A stretch of 64,000 nt of DNA from Chitinophaga jiangningensis (GTDB taxonomy: Bacteria; Bacteroidota; Bacteroidia; Chitinophagales; Chitinophagaceae), in contig NZ_FRBL01000015.1 of the NCBI RefSeq assembly GCF_900142605.1, forward strand, positions 1 to 64,000. Reading direction: 5' to 3'. The notes below the pieces were generated by a model. The model was not told where the DNA came from. It saw nothing but the letters and a program-made list of their open reading frames with translations, and did no database searches. How positions within the stretch are numbered: the first letter of the stretch is position 1; the number at the start of each line of letters is the position of its first letter. Below, in pieces: positions 8,367 through 17,024 of this stretch. The position numbers and the translations under genes are program-made.

Positions 8367-10481
8367 ATGAAACAATTCCACATGTATCGGTGGCTCACCA
8401 TGGCCATCCTGTTACTTGCTGCCCTTCACCTTTCTGCCCAAACACCTGTTGCGAAAAACGGGCAGCTAAGCGTAATAGGCCTTAAACTTTGTAATCAATA
8501 CGGTAATCCCATTCAGCTGCGCGGCATGAGTACCCACGGTATTCAATGGTACGGCTGGGGAAGCTGCCTCACAGAAGCCTCGCTCGATGCACTGGCGTAC
8601 GACTGGGGCGCTGACGTACTACGTATATCCATGTACGTACAGGAGGGGGGATATGCCACTGATCCCGCCGGCTTTACCAGCCAGGTAAACCGCCTGATTG
8701 AAGAAGCCACTGAAAGGGGCATGTACGCCCTGGTGGACTGGCACCAGCTTACGCCCGGTGATCCCAACGCCAACCTCTCGTTGGCTAAAACATTTTTTAC
8801 CGCCATCGCCAACCAGCATAAAAACAAAAACAACATCATCTATGATGTATGTAATGAGCCCAACGGTGTTACCTGGGCTACTATCAAAACATATGCAAAC
8901 CAGATCATCCCGGTAATCCGCGCTATTGATAATGATGCCGTGATACTTGTAGGTACCCACGCCTGGGGCTCCATGGGCATCTCCGACGGCCGCTCTGCTC
9001 AGGATATCGTCAGCAACCCGCTCACGTTCTCCAACATCATGTATACTTTTCACTTCTACGCGGCGGACCATGGCACCGAATACCTGAATGAGCTGGACTG
9101 GGCATCCGACCGGCTACCGGTATTTGTAACCGAATTCGGCTCCCAGGAAGCCAGCGGAGACGGACCTAACAATTTCACTATGACCCAGCAGTACATCGAC
9201 CTGATGGCCCGCAAAAAGATCAGCTGGTGTAACTGGAACTTCTCGGACGATTTCCGCAGCGGCGCCGTGTGGACCACCGGCACCTGCTCCGCAGGCCCAT
9301 GGACCACCGCCCGCCTCAAACCAGCAGGTACCTGGATCCGCCAGCGCATGCTATCACCGGCTGATGACTTCCCCGGAGGTACTACCACACCTACCTGTAC
9401 ACCGGTAACCGCCAGCGCGGACGATGGCAACGTTGCCGCCAACGTGCTCGACAATGATCTGAACACCCGCTGGTCCGCCTCTGGCGACGGGCAATACCTT
9501 CAGTTCTGCCTCAATGATACCGCCAGCGTAAGCGGCGTTAAGATAGCCTTCTACAGTGGTAACACCCGTACCTCTTCCTTCGATGTGCTGGTATCACTCA
9601 ACGGCACCAGCTGGACCAGCGCCGCCACCAACAAAACCAGCAGCGGCACCAGCACTGCCCTGGAAACATTTTCCTTCCCGGCAGTAACGGCGAAGTATGT
9701 ACGAATCGTAGGCCATGGCAACAGCGTAAACGCCTGGAACAGCTACACCGAAGTACAAATCGTACAACAACCTGTTACCACACCCGCCTGCACACCGGTA
9801 ACCGCCTCCGGCGACGATGGCAACGTACCCGCCAACACGCAGGACAACGACCTCAATACACGCTGGTCAGCCTCTGGCGATGGCCAGTGGATACAATTCT
9901 GCCTCGGTTCCGTAAAAACTGTTACCGGCGTACAAATCGCGTTTTATAACGGCAACGTACGCACGTCCTATTTTGATATTGCATTGTCGCAGGACGGTAA
10001 CAGCTGGACCAACGCCGCCACCGGTCTTCAAAGCAGCGGCACCAGCACTGCGCTGCAAACCTTCAACATCACAGCCGCGCCGGCAAAATATGTACGCATC
10101 ATCGGGCATGGCAACAGCGCGAACGCGTGGAACAGTTATACTGAGGTGAAAATAAACACCGCCACCACGTTGCAATCGCTGAGCCAGCAAACCCTGGCCA
10201 TCTCCCCAAAAACTACTATGGCTACGGACGATAAAATGACGGTGAGCCCTAACCCTGTTGGCGCTACGCTGAACGTGCGGCTGGAACTAAAGCACCCGGG
10301 CAGGGTTGCTTTGCTGCTGTATGATATGAATGGTAAACCGGTAAGTACGTTTATCAATACTACCATGCCGGCAGGGGTGCATAATATTCCCGTGAAAACC
10401 GGACAGCTGACACCGGGTAGTTATATCATTCAGTTGAATAGCAATGGGAGGACTGTAGCGGAGAAGATTCAGAAATTATAG
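8367..10481 (+). CDS. Secreted GH5 endoglucanase with two discoidin-like domains and T9SS tail
   Basis: 704 aa. Signal peptide to about residue 25 (LHLSAQ). Glycoside hydrolase family 5 barrel at about 30-330, with acid/base Glu164 in CNEP and nucleophile Glu256 in FVTEFGS; the compact fold and WHQLTPGDP region look like the bacterial cellulase branch (GH5_2-like). Then two tandem F5/8-type C (discoidin, CBM32-like) domains at about 343-470 and 474-600, and a C-terminal T9SS sorting domain (about 620-704, starting MTVSPNPVG). It would cut beta-1,4-glucans outside the cell or on its surface. It is the only obvious glycan enzyme near the SusC/SusD module ending at 7351. Confidence 0.93.
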   Translation: MKQFHMYRWLTMAILLLAALHLSAQTPVAKNGQLSVIGLKLCNQYGNPIQLRGMSTHGIQWYGWGSCLTEASLDALAYDWGADVLRISMYVQEGGYATDPAGFTSQVNRLIEEATERGMYALVDWHQLTPGDPNANLSLAKTFFTAIANQHKNKNNIIYDVCNEPNGVTWATIKTYANQIIPVIRAIDNDAVILVGTHAWGSMGISDGRSAQDIVSNPLTFSNIMYTFHFYAADHGTEYLNELDWASDRLPVFVTEFGSQEASGDGPNNFTMTQQYIDLMARKKISWCNWNFSDDFRSGAVWTTGTCSAGPWTTARLKPAGTWIRQRMLSPADDFPGGTTTPTCTPVTASADDGNVAANVLDNDLNTRWSASGDGQYLQFCLNDTASVSGVKIAFYSGNTRTSSFDVLVSLNGTSWTSAATNKTSSGTSTALETFSFPAVTAKYVRIVGHGNSVNAWNSYTEVQIVQQPVTTPACTPVTASGDDGNVPANTQDNDLNTRWSASGDGQWIQFCLGSVKTVTGVQIAFYNGNVRTSYFDIALSQDGNSWTNAATGLQSSGTSTALQTFNITAAPAKYVRIIGHGNSANAWNSYTEVKINTATTLQSLSQQTLAISPKTTMATDDKMTVSPNPVGATLNVRLELKHPGRVALLLYDMNGKPVSTFINTTMPAGVHNIPVKTGQLTPGSYIIQLNSNGRTVAEKIQKL
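9395..10155 (+). repeat. Internal tandem duplication of the discoidin-domain coding sequence
   Basis: Two units of roughly 380 bases encode domains sharing long identical pieces (TRWSASGDGQ, KYVRI, WNSYTEV). The DNA is also similar, which indicates duplication within this gene rather than separate acquisition. Confidence 0.8.
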
Positions 10482-10489
10482 TATTTATT

Positions 10490-10597
10490 CCGTAATCGAT
10501 CAGGGCCTGCGACCCTGATCGATTACGGATAGGCCGTGCCTGCGGCACGTGCCGCATCAGTGCATTAAATAGGGCCACAGGCCCTATTTAATGCACT
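10490..10597. terminator. Triple hairpin between convergent genes
   Basis: Three stem-loops lie between the GH5 stop and the AraC stop: a perfect 16-bp stem (10490-10505 with 10513-10528), a short 6-bp stem (10535-10549), and a perfect 18-bp stem with a 3-nt loop (10559-10576 with 10580-10597) followed on the plus strand by ATTTTTTTT. The last overlaps the AraC stop codon. Together they should stop transcription from both sides. Confidence 0.75.
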
Positions 10598-11435
10598 ATT
10601 TTTTTTCGCGCTGCCTGATATCCTTTGGATTTAGTCCCGACTGCCCCTTCACGAACTTATTAAAATGACTCACATCGGTAAACCCAAAGTCAGCGCTGAT
10701 TTCCTTGAGGAGGTCCTGGCTGTGTTTGAGTCGCGCCGCTATTAACTGGTATTTATATTTAGAGATATAATCCTTCACGGATATGCCAACTTCTTTCCGG
10801 AACAACATGCTCAGGTAGCTGGCAGACAAATGGAACGCACCTGCCAGATAATCAATAGTAAGTAACGCCGGTTGCTGAATATTAGCATGAATATGCTGCA
10901 TCACCTGCATGGCTACACTTTCCTGCTGTAGCACGTTTGCGGGCGTGTCCTGAAAAATATGGCGCTTCAGTAATACGAGTATGGTACGCAACAGGTGCAC
11001 CATGAGTTCATTCGGTTGTTCCCCGGCATCTTCCCATTCCTTCACCATCATGCGTATCAGCTGTTCTGTTTTCTTAAGATCGCGTTTGTGGTAAATAATA
11101 TTACTCAGCTGTTCCCGGTTTACAATTAGTTCATCCATCAGCAGGTTCCAGTTTTTCTTTTCCCTGGTGTCGGTTCCGCTGAGGTAAACAGGTAAAAAAC
11201 GAATTACGCTGAACTCCGTTTTTTCCCGGATGCTGATTTTATGATGGTCCTGCGGATCAAGCAGGAATAGGGCTTTGCGCTCATACTTTGTGCGCACATT
11301 GTTGAGAATATGCGTACCGCTGCCCGAATGAAAAAATATCAGTTCGTAATAATTATGGTTATGCTGCGGAAAAGGCCATTGCGTGGTAGTGAAATGACGG
11401 ATAAAAATCGGCTCAAATTGTACAAAACGTTTCAT
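10596..11435 (-). CDS. AraC-family transcriptional regulator
   Basis: 279 aa. N-terminal cupin-like sensing half (about 20-110, with FPQHNHNYYELIFFHSGSG) and a C-terminal double HTH of AraC/XylS type (about 180-279; IDYLAGAFHLSASYLSMLFRK, then ISADFGFTDVSHFNKFVKG). It is divergent from the MFS transporter at 11513 and shares its 77-bp control region, which contains two direct repeats of a size and spacing typical of AraC sites, so it probably controls that transporter. Confidence 0.93.
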   Translation of the reverse strand: MKRFVQFEPIFIRHFTTTQWPFPQHNHNYYELIFFHSGSGTHILNNVRTKYERKALFLLDPQDHHKISIREKTEFSVIRFLPVYLSGTDTREKKNWNLLMDELIVNREQLSNIIYHKRDLKKTEQLIRMMVKEWEDAGEQPNELMVHLLRTILVLLKRHIFQDTPANVLQQESVAMQVMQHIHANIQQPALLTIDYLAGAFHLSASYLSMLFRKEVGISVKDYISKYKYQLIAARLKHSQDLLKEISADFGFTDVSHFNKFVKGQSGLNPKDIRQREKK

Positions 11436-11445
11436 AATCGATTTT

Positions 11446-11476
11446 TACAAATTTACAATCTGAAAGTACAAATTTA
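11446..11476. promoter_or_regulatory. Direct-repeat operator for the AraC regulator
   Basis: TACAAATTTA occurs at 11446-11455 and again at 11467-11476, 21 bases start to start, i.e. two helical turns. AraC-family proteins typically bind such same-face direct repeats. The site is in the divergent interval between the regulator and the MFS gene. Confidence 0.5.
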
Positions 11477-11492
11477 ATCATTCGTCCGCTAC

Positions 11493-11500
11493 TAGCTTTG
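11493..11500 (+). promoter_or_regulatory. Candidate -7 box for the MFS gene
   Basis: TAGCTTTG fits the Bacteroidota TAnnTTTG -7 consensus, 12 bases before the ATG at 11513. No good -33 element is visible and the leader would be very short. It also overlaps an in-frame TTG, which argues against that TTG being the start codon. Confidence 0.3.
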
Positions 11501-11512
11501 CAAATAAAAAAG

Positions 11513-12709
11513 ATGAAGCTGTGTCAACATACCCGGCAGGCATGGGGTATCCCGGTTATGGCTATGTCGGGAGGAATCATCGTGGCGAACCTCTATTATA
11601 ATCAGCCTATCCTGCATAATATTGCGGAATCATTACAGGTGCCGGATAGCAGCATCGGCCGAATGTCCATGACGGCGCAAATGGGCTATGGCCTGGGAAT
11701 GTTGCTACTGGTGCCTTTGGGAGATATGCTGCATCGGAAAAAACTGATTGTAACCATCTGTTTGCTGCTCTGTACAACATTGTTGTTAACAGCAGCCTCC
11801 CATCGTGCTTCCACCATTTTATTGCTTAGCTTTTTTACCGGTTTATTTTCCACACCGGCACAAATTATTTTGCCTATGGCCGCTGCTTTGGGCAGGGAAA
11901 ATCGTGGGAAGACGGTAGGGCAGGTCTACAGCGGTATCCTCTGTGGTATGCTGGGATCAAGGGTATTGAGTGGACTCATCACCACCTGGCTGGGCTGGGA
12001 ATATGTATTCCTGTTTTCAGCTATCCTGGTATGTGTGGCTATTGTACTGCTGGTACTATTTCTTCCGGAAATACCACCGAAATTTAAAGGCTCCTATGGC
12101 GGATTGCTGAAATCAACCCTCTCCCTTATAAAAGAATATCCGGTACTGCGACAGTCTGCACTGCTGGGCGCTTTTACCTTCGGTGCATTTTGTTCCTTCT
12201 GGACCACCGTTACCTTTCACCTTAGCGGCGCACCTTTTCATTACAGCACGGCACAGATAGGGCTTTTCGGCATCATTGCGATCGGCGGAGCACTCGTGGC
12301 GCCAGCATTTGGAAAAGCGGCGGATAAAGGCAGTGTGTTTAGAGGACTGTACCTTTCCGTGGGCATGATGGCAGCGAGTATACTACTGTTGAAAATGTTT
12401 CCCTATTCGACGACCATCCTCATCGCCGGCATCTTCTTCCTCGACATAGGTGTACAGGCCACGCAAATCACGAATTTCACCCGCATTTACGCATTGAATG
12501 AACATGCACACAGCCGGCTCAATACCGTATACATGACTACCTATTTCATCGGCGCCGCCATAGGCACCGGTTTCGGACTACTCAGCTGGAGATTGGGCGG
12601 GTGGAACATGGCCACCTGGCAGATGCTGATCTGGAGTTTGATTGCATTGGCGATAGTGGCGGTATCGCAGCGCAAAAGCGCCGCGGCAGCACTGCTACAT
12701 AAGGCATAG
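11513..12709 (+). CDS. MFS transporter (drug/solute exporter type)
   Basis: 398 aa from the ATG at 11513; an in-frame TTG at 11498 is less likely. About 12 hydrophobic segments are visible in a major-facilitator pattern, starting GIPVMAMSGGIIVANLYYNQPIL, with the loop 2-3 motif LGDMLHRKK. This is the type of MFS protein usually annotated as an efflux pump near AraC regulators. The divergent AraC gene is the likely controller. The DUF4126 gene follows 33 bases after the stop and may be co-transcribed. Confidence 0.9.
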   Translation: MKLCQHTRQAWGIPVMAMSGGIIVANLYYNQPILHNIAESLQVPDSSIGRMSMTAQMGYGLGMLLLVPLGDMLHRKKLIVTICLLLCTTLLLTAASHRASTILLLSFFTGLFSTPAQIILPMAAALGRENRGKTVGQVYSGILCGMLGSRVLSGLITTWLGWEYVFLFSAILVCVAIVLLVLFLPEIPPKFKGSYGGLLKSTLSLIKEYPVLRQSALLGAFTFGAFCSFWTTVTFHLSGAPFHYSTAQIGLFGIIAIGGALVAPAFGKAADKGSVFRGLYLSVGMMAASILLLKMFPYSTTILIAGIFFLDIGVQATQITNFTRIYALNEHAHSRLNTVYMTTYFIGAAIGTGFGLLSWRLGGWNMATWQMLIWSLIALAIVAVSQRKSAAAALLHKA

Positions 12710-12742
12710 TGCTTGTGGTAGCTGGATTATAAAATACGGACT

Positions 12743-13213
12743 ATGAAAAATCAAACCCTCTTTCAAACCTTAGCCCTGGGCGTTATTTCCGGTATGCGCA
12801 GTTCGCTGGGCCCTGCATTCAGTTGCTTATATGCCGGTAAGCGCTCCAAAAGCAAATTGTCAAGACTCAACTTCATGGGTAAAAGTAATACCGGCAAAGT
12901 GCTGGGTGCCATGGCAGTAGGGGAGCTGATTGCAGATAAACTGCCGGGAATTGGTAACCGTACCGCCGCCGCCGGCGTGATCGGGCGTGGACTGGCAGGT
13001 GCACTGGCGGGAGCCACCTTGTACGAATGCCAGGGTAAGCAAAGCTGGAAAGGGGCTGCCATTGGAGCCGCAGCGGCCATTGCAGCTACCTACGCTTTTT
13101 TCCACCTGCGACAAGCCGCCGTGAAAAAAGGAAAAGTAAACGATCGCATGGTAGCCCTGGCAGAAGATACGCTGGCTATTGGAATAGGCAGTATGGCTAC
13201 CCGCCTAAAATAA
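12743..13213 (+). CDS. DUF4126-like small membrane protein
   Basis: 156 aa. Hydrophobic, glycine/alanine-rich segments (about 5-25, 55-110) and the start TLALGVISGMRSSLGPAF fit DUF4126 membrane proteins of unknown function. It probably shares a transcript with the MFS gene. Its stop codon is one base away from the stop codon of the convergent AraC gene, with no room for a terminator between them. Confidence 0.7.
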   Translation: MKNQTLFQTLALGVISGMRSSLGPAFSCLYAGKRSKSKLSRLNFMGKSNTGKVLGAMAVGELIADKLPGIGNRTAAAGVIGRGLAGALAGATLYECQGKQSWKGAAIGAAAAIAATYAFFHLRQAAVKKGKVNDRMVALAEDTLAIGIGSMATRLK

Positions 13214-13214
13214 C

Positions 13215-14021
13215 CTAACGTAACGCCGAAGGATTCACCGCATACTTATTCTTAAACGCAAAAGAAAAGTGAGAGAGGTCCTCAAAGCCCACCTCCAGGT
13301 AAACATCTGACGGGGTGCGGCCTTTATTGGCAATCTGGAAATGTGCCTCCTCCAATCGCTTATCCAGCAGCCATTTGCTGGGAGTGGTATGAAACACTTT
13401 TTCAAAATCCCGCTTAAAGGTACTGAGGCTACGCCCGGTTAGATAAGCAAACCGGCTCAAACTAACATTGAAGCGAAAGTTCTTTATCATAAAATTTTCG
13501 AGGTCGATTTTTCCGGGCTCGGAAAAGTCAAACAGGATATTTTTTAATTCCGGGTTTACCTGTAACAACAACAACACGGCTTCACGTACTTTCAGGTCCA
13601 TAATGGCCTGTTGCTCCTGCGGCGGCATTTGTAAATACACCAGCAGTGAATCCATGTAGCTTTTGTACAAAGCACTGTTTTTCAATACTAACACCGCATC
13701 AGTAACAGGCGAAGGTGTGATATTCGTAAATCCTTTCTCCTGGCTGATTTTACGCAATAATTCCTGGTCGATATACACGGAGATACTGCGAAAATCTCCT
13801 TCCGTCCCCATATCTTTTACAAACTTGGCCAGCTTGTTTCTGCGACTCAACCGGAAGTCGCCCTCCTTCATCACAAAAGTTTTTTTACCGTCGTTGATCG
13901 TCAGCGTGCCGGTCATCTGCATACTGAACACATGTTCGGATATAAATTGCTCTCCTTCCGTACTCCTGTTGAAGTAACAGTTATAGAGGATCTTTCCTTT
14001 ATTTTCTGATTTATCTGCCAT
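13215..14021 (-). CDS. AraC-family transcriptional regulator (ExsA-like N-terminus)
   Basis: 268 aa from the ATG at 14021; an upstream in-frame extension to 14129 runs into intergenic hairpins and encodes an unlikely proline/alanine-rich piece. The N-terminal half (about 15-110) resembles the ligand-binding part of ExsA-type AraC proteins, and the C-terminal double HTH is at about 165-268 (RFAYLTGRSLSTFKRDFEKVF, then EVGFEDLSHFSFAFKNKY). It lies downstream of, but separated by a hairpin-rich gap from, the aldehyde dehydrogenase gene. Target unknown. Confidence 0.9.
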   Translation of the reverse strand: MADKSENKGKILYNCYFNRSTEGEQFISEHVFSMQMTGTLTINDGKKTFVMKEGDFRLSRRNKLAKFVKDMGTEGDFRSISVYIDQELLRKISQEKGFTNITPSPVTDAVLVLKNSALYKSYMDSLLVYLQMPPQEQQAIMDLKVREAVLLLLQVNPELKNILFDFSEPGKIDLENFMIKNFRFNVSLSRFAYLTGRSLSTFKRDFEKVFHTTPSKWLLDKRLEEAHFQIANKGRTPSDVYLEVGFEDLSHFSFAFKNKYAVNPSALR

Positions 14022-14055
14022 TGTAATACGCTTACATTTAAATAACTCATCTCCA

Positions 14056-14204
14056 TCTACCGCCGCCGCAGGCGGCGGTAGAACCGGAGCTAGCGGGCCG
14101 AAGGCCCGCCAACTCCAATTATGGAACAAAAAGCAAGCCTTTGCTGCTTACCTGCTTTGCTGCTCTGCGAGCAAGAAAAATCGCTCGCTGGCGCCGAAGG
14201 CGCC
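14056..14204. repeat. Cluster of GNA-triloop hairpins
   Basis: Three perfect hairpins with 3-nt loops: 12-bp stem with GCA loop (14056-14067 with 14071-14082), 7-bp stem with GAA loop (14093-14099 with 14103-14109) and 6-bp stem with GAA loop (14190-14195 with 14199-14204). All loops are closed by C-G. They fill the 246-bp gap between the aldehyde dehydrogenase stop and the AraC start. They may be REP-like units or terminators; no gene is seen here. Confidence 0.6.
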
Positions 14205-14267
14205 TTATCCTGATAAATCTTCGCGAGTCTAAAAAATTCTTCAGCTCCTAGCGAGCATCCATTAAAG

Positions 14268-15683
14268 TTAACTCAAAATCGTTTTAGATTCCAGGTACGC
14301 TTCCAGGCCGTACACGCCAAACTCACGACCCAATCCAGATTGTTTGAACCCGCCGAAAGGTGCCATCGGATCATGTTTGAAGCCATTGATGGCTACCCGG
14401 CCTGCTTCCAGTCTGGCTGCTACTTTCTTAGCTTTTGCCATATCAGTACCCTGAACATATGCCGCCAGTCCGTAAGTGGTATCATTCGCAATTTCAATCG
14501 CTTCTTCCAGCGTATTGTAAGGAATCACCGATAACACTGGTCCAAAGATTTCTTCCCTGGCAATACGCATGTTGTTGTTTACATCCACAAATACCGTTGG
14601 CTGTACAAAGTTGCCTTCTTCCAGGCCTGCCGGTTGTCCGGGGCCGCCAACGAGCAGGGTAGCACCTTCAGCGATCCCTAATTGGATATAACCCTGTACA
14701 CGCTCAAATTGTTTTTTACTGATCATAGGCCCTACCTGTGTGGCAGGATCTGCCGGATCACCCACTTTCACATTTGCTACAGCGGTGCGCAGGAGGGTCT
14801 TCACTTCCTCCATTTTAGCCGCCGGCACCAGCAGCCTGGTGGCTGCAATACAGGCCTGACCGTTATTCATAAACGCCGCTGCTACGGAAAGTGGAATAGC
14901 TTCCTGCAGGTTGGCATCTTCCATGATGATGTTAGGTGATTTACCTCCCAGTTCCAGGGTGATGCGTTTTACAGTATCCGCACCATCTCTTGCAATGGAT
15001 TTACCCACCGCAGTAGAGCCGGTAAAGGAAATTTTAGCAATGTCCTGGTTGCGGGTGAGTTCCGCACCTACTACGGCTCCCAGGCCATTTACAATATTGA
15101 ACACGCCTGCCGGCAATCCTGCTTCGTGCAGGGCTTCCATCATCAGCTGCGTTTGCATGGCACTCATTTCACTGGGCTTGATTACAGCCGTGCATCCGGC
15201 GGCAATGGCAGTGGAAAGTTTGTTTGCGATGAAGCTGTTGCTGGCATTCCAGGGGGTGATAATACCTACTACACCTACTGGTTCCAGCAATACAGTTGCA
15301 CTACCCAACCGTTGTTCAAAATTGAAATCTTTCAGCACTGCAATATTGGAGGAAATGCTCGACAACGTATAGGAAAAGCTACCATTCGCAAATTGCAGGG
15401 TACCGCCATATTCCTTTACCATCATGGCAATCATTTCATCTTTTCTTTTTTCAATGGCGGCATACATTTTTTCGAGGTAGCCGATACGTTCTTCCCGGGT
15501 AGTTTGGGAAAAGGTTTTAAAAGCGGCTTTGGCGGCAGCAATCGCCTGCTTGGTATCTGTTTCATCACCAAGTGTGACCTTGCCCAGTAATTCCTGGTTT
15601 ACAGGGCTGATCAGGTCAAAGGTTGCCTTACCGTGTGGCGTTACGAATGCTCCGTTGATGTAAATTTTATCGATGATTTTCAT
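14268..15683 (-). CDS. NAD(P)-dependent aldehyde dehydrogenase
   Basis: 471 aa from the ATG at 15683 (MKIIDKIYINGAF); the open frame continues upstream over the cupin stop but without support. Aldehyde dehydrogenase superfamily: VGIITPWNASN (cofactor loop), SFTGSTAVGK, catalytic Glu in LELGGKSPNI, catalytic Cys in NNGQACIAATR, and EIFGPVLSVIPY. It oxidises an aldehyde to the acid. The substrate is not evident. The cupin gene lies 68 bases upstream and an AraC regulator precedes that, all on the minus strand, suggesting one regulated unit. Confidence 0.93.
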   Translation of the reverse strand: MKIIDKIYINGAFVTPHGKATFDLISPVNQELLGKVTLGDETDTKQAIAAAKAAFKTFSQTTREERIGYLEKMYAAIEKRKDEMIAMMVKEYGGTLQFANGSFSYTLSSISSNIAVLKDFNFEQRLGSATVLLEPVGVVGIITPWNASNSFIANKLSTAIAAGCTAVIKPSEMSAMQTQLMMEALHEAGLPAGVFNIVNGLGAVVGAELTRNQDIAKISFTGSTAVGKSIARDGADTVKRITLELGGKSPNIIMEDANLQEAIPLSVAAAFMNNGQACIAATRLLVPAAKMEEVKTLLRTAVANVKVGDPADPATQVGPMISKKQFERVQGYIQLGIAEGATLLVGGPGQPAGLEEGNFVQPTVFVDVNNNMRIAREEIFGPVLSVIPYNTLEEAIEIANDTTYGLAAYVQGTDMAKAKKVAARLEAGRVAINGFKHDPMAPFGGFKQSGLGREFGVYGLEAYLESKTILS

Positions 15684-15751
15684 GACTGTTTGTTTTTTTG
15701 TTACGATACAAAGGTCACTACTTATCACCCCTCGATGGTTTGTTCCAAGGG

Positions 15752-16129
15752 TCAATCTGCTTTGTTCAGCGGTTCATCCAGCAACTCCACTTCCTCAGGA
15801 ATTACAAAAAACAGGGTACAGCCCGTTTTACTGAAGACGCTGTGTTTAAAGCCTGGCGGGGTATACAGATAATCGCCGGCCCGTAGTGTGGCGCCTTCCA
15901 GTGTGGCTTCCCCTTCCAGCACAAATATTTCCTCCCCGGCGGGATGATTGTGATAGGGATATTTAGCCCCCGGCTCAAACCGCAGAAGAATGGTTTTTGA
16001 CCGGCCACTGGCGGCATCGTAGCGGAGCGACTTCACAAAAATACCGGCATAATGAACCCCCTTTTCAATAAGTGGGGCCCATTCCCGGGTGTTGCTGTGG
16101 GTAATGTAATCCTGCATGTTGGTGTTCAT
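15752..16129 (-). CDS. Cupin-domain protein (ChrR-like)
   Basis: 125 aa from the ATG at 16129; a GTG at 16153 would add eight residues. A single cupin beta-barrel with the metal-binding motif (YPYHNHPAGEEIFVLEG; H-H-E) and second motif around GDYLYTPPGFKHSVFS. Similar proteins are annotated as anti-sigma ChrR cupin-like or small oxygenases/sensors. Between an AraC gene and an aldehyde dehydrogenase gene, it may detoxify or sense a reactive carbonyl; that is inference. Confidence 0.88.
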   Translation of the reverse strand: MNTNMQDYITHSNTREWAPLIEKGVHYAGIFVKSLRYDAASGRSKTILLRFEPGAKYPYHNHPAGEEIFVLEGEATLEGATLRAGDYLYTPPGFKHSVFSKTGCTLFFVIPEEVELLDEPLNKAD

Positions 16130-16212
16130 AAAAAAAGTAATTTTTGATGACACAAAGTTGGGGTATACAGGCAGGGTTGAAAATAGAGAATCCTTAGAAA
16201 AAGATGTAAGAT

Positions 16213-17001
16213 TTAGCGTCCGTGCTGCTCCTTGAATAATTTAGGGCTCAGCTGCGTTTGTTTCTTGAAAAAGTTGGAAAAATAATAAGGATCATTAAAG
16301 CCCAGCGCATAGGCTGCCTCTTTAATGCTCATATCCGTATAAATGAGCAGGCGCTTGGCTTCGGAGGTAATCAGGCCATATACAACATTCTGCGCAGTTT
16401 TGCCGGCATGCAGTTTCGCCAGTTCATTGAGTTTGATCTCAGTAGTGCCCAGCATTTCAGCAAACGTGGCAATAGGGTAGTTTCGGGCGAAGTTATGCCG
16501 CACGGCTTCCAGGAACTTCAGGAACAAGGCATCCGGCTTCCAGATTTCATCACCACGCTGCACCTTACTGCGGTTGATGGCCACCAGGATCAGCGTAATG
16601 CGACTATGTACCGAAATTAGGTACTGGTAAGGCTGTGTGGCCAGCTCCTGCTGGATAAGCGCCAGTTGTGCGCTCACAAGGGCTGTGTCCACCGCAATAA
16701 CCTCGTTCTGGTCGAAGTGGCAAAACAGCCCGTTATGAAATATCAATTCTATATCCTTGTCATCTTTACAAAAAAAGTCCAGGGAAAACTCCAGCACATA
16801 GCCTTCCGCGTCCGCCGTTGCTGCATAATGATGGATCTGACCGGAGGTGATGGTGATCACTTCGCCGGGGTGTAAAGCCAACGCATTACCATCTACATAT
16901 AAATCAATCAGCCCGCTGCTGCAATATATTAATACATATCGCATGATACGGCGGGGCTGATGGTGGTCTGTTATGTCGGCAATGCGGCTGATCTGAACCA
17001 T
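16213..17001 (-). CDS. AraC-family transcriptional regulator
   Basis: 262 aa. N-terminal cupin-like sensor (about 15-90, with LHPGEVITITSGQIHHYA) and C-terminal AraC HTH (about 160-262; ATFAEMLGTTEIKLNELAKLHAG, then EAAYALGFNDPYYFSNFFKKQTQLSP). Gene order suggests that it controls the cupin and aldehyde dehydrogenase genes just downstream, 83 bases away. Confidence 0.93.
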   Translation of the reverse strand: MVQISRIADITDHHQPRRIMRYVLIYCSSGLIDLYVDGNALALHPGEVITITSGQIHHYAATADAEGYVLEFSLDFFCKDDKDIELIFHNGLFCHFDQNEVIAVDTALVSAQLALIQQELATQPYQYLISVHSRITLILVAINRSKVQRGDEIWKPDALFLKFLEAVRHNFARNYPIATFAEMLGTTEIKLNELAKLHAGKTAQNVVYGLITSEAKRLLIYTDMSIKEAAYALGFNDPYYFSNFFKKQTQLSPKLFKEQHGR

Positions 17002-17024
17002 AGCACTAAGTTAAAGCAATCTAC

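Noticed and set aside
14022..14129. N-terminal extension of the AraC gene at 13215
   Set aside because: The 36 extra residues come from hairpin DNA and are low-complexity; the ATG at 14021 starts the conserved part.
14056..14204. CRISPR-like array from the repeated hairpins
   Set aside because: The units differ in sequence, are too short and lack spacers of regular length; they share only the loop type.
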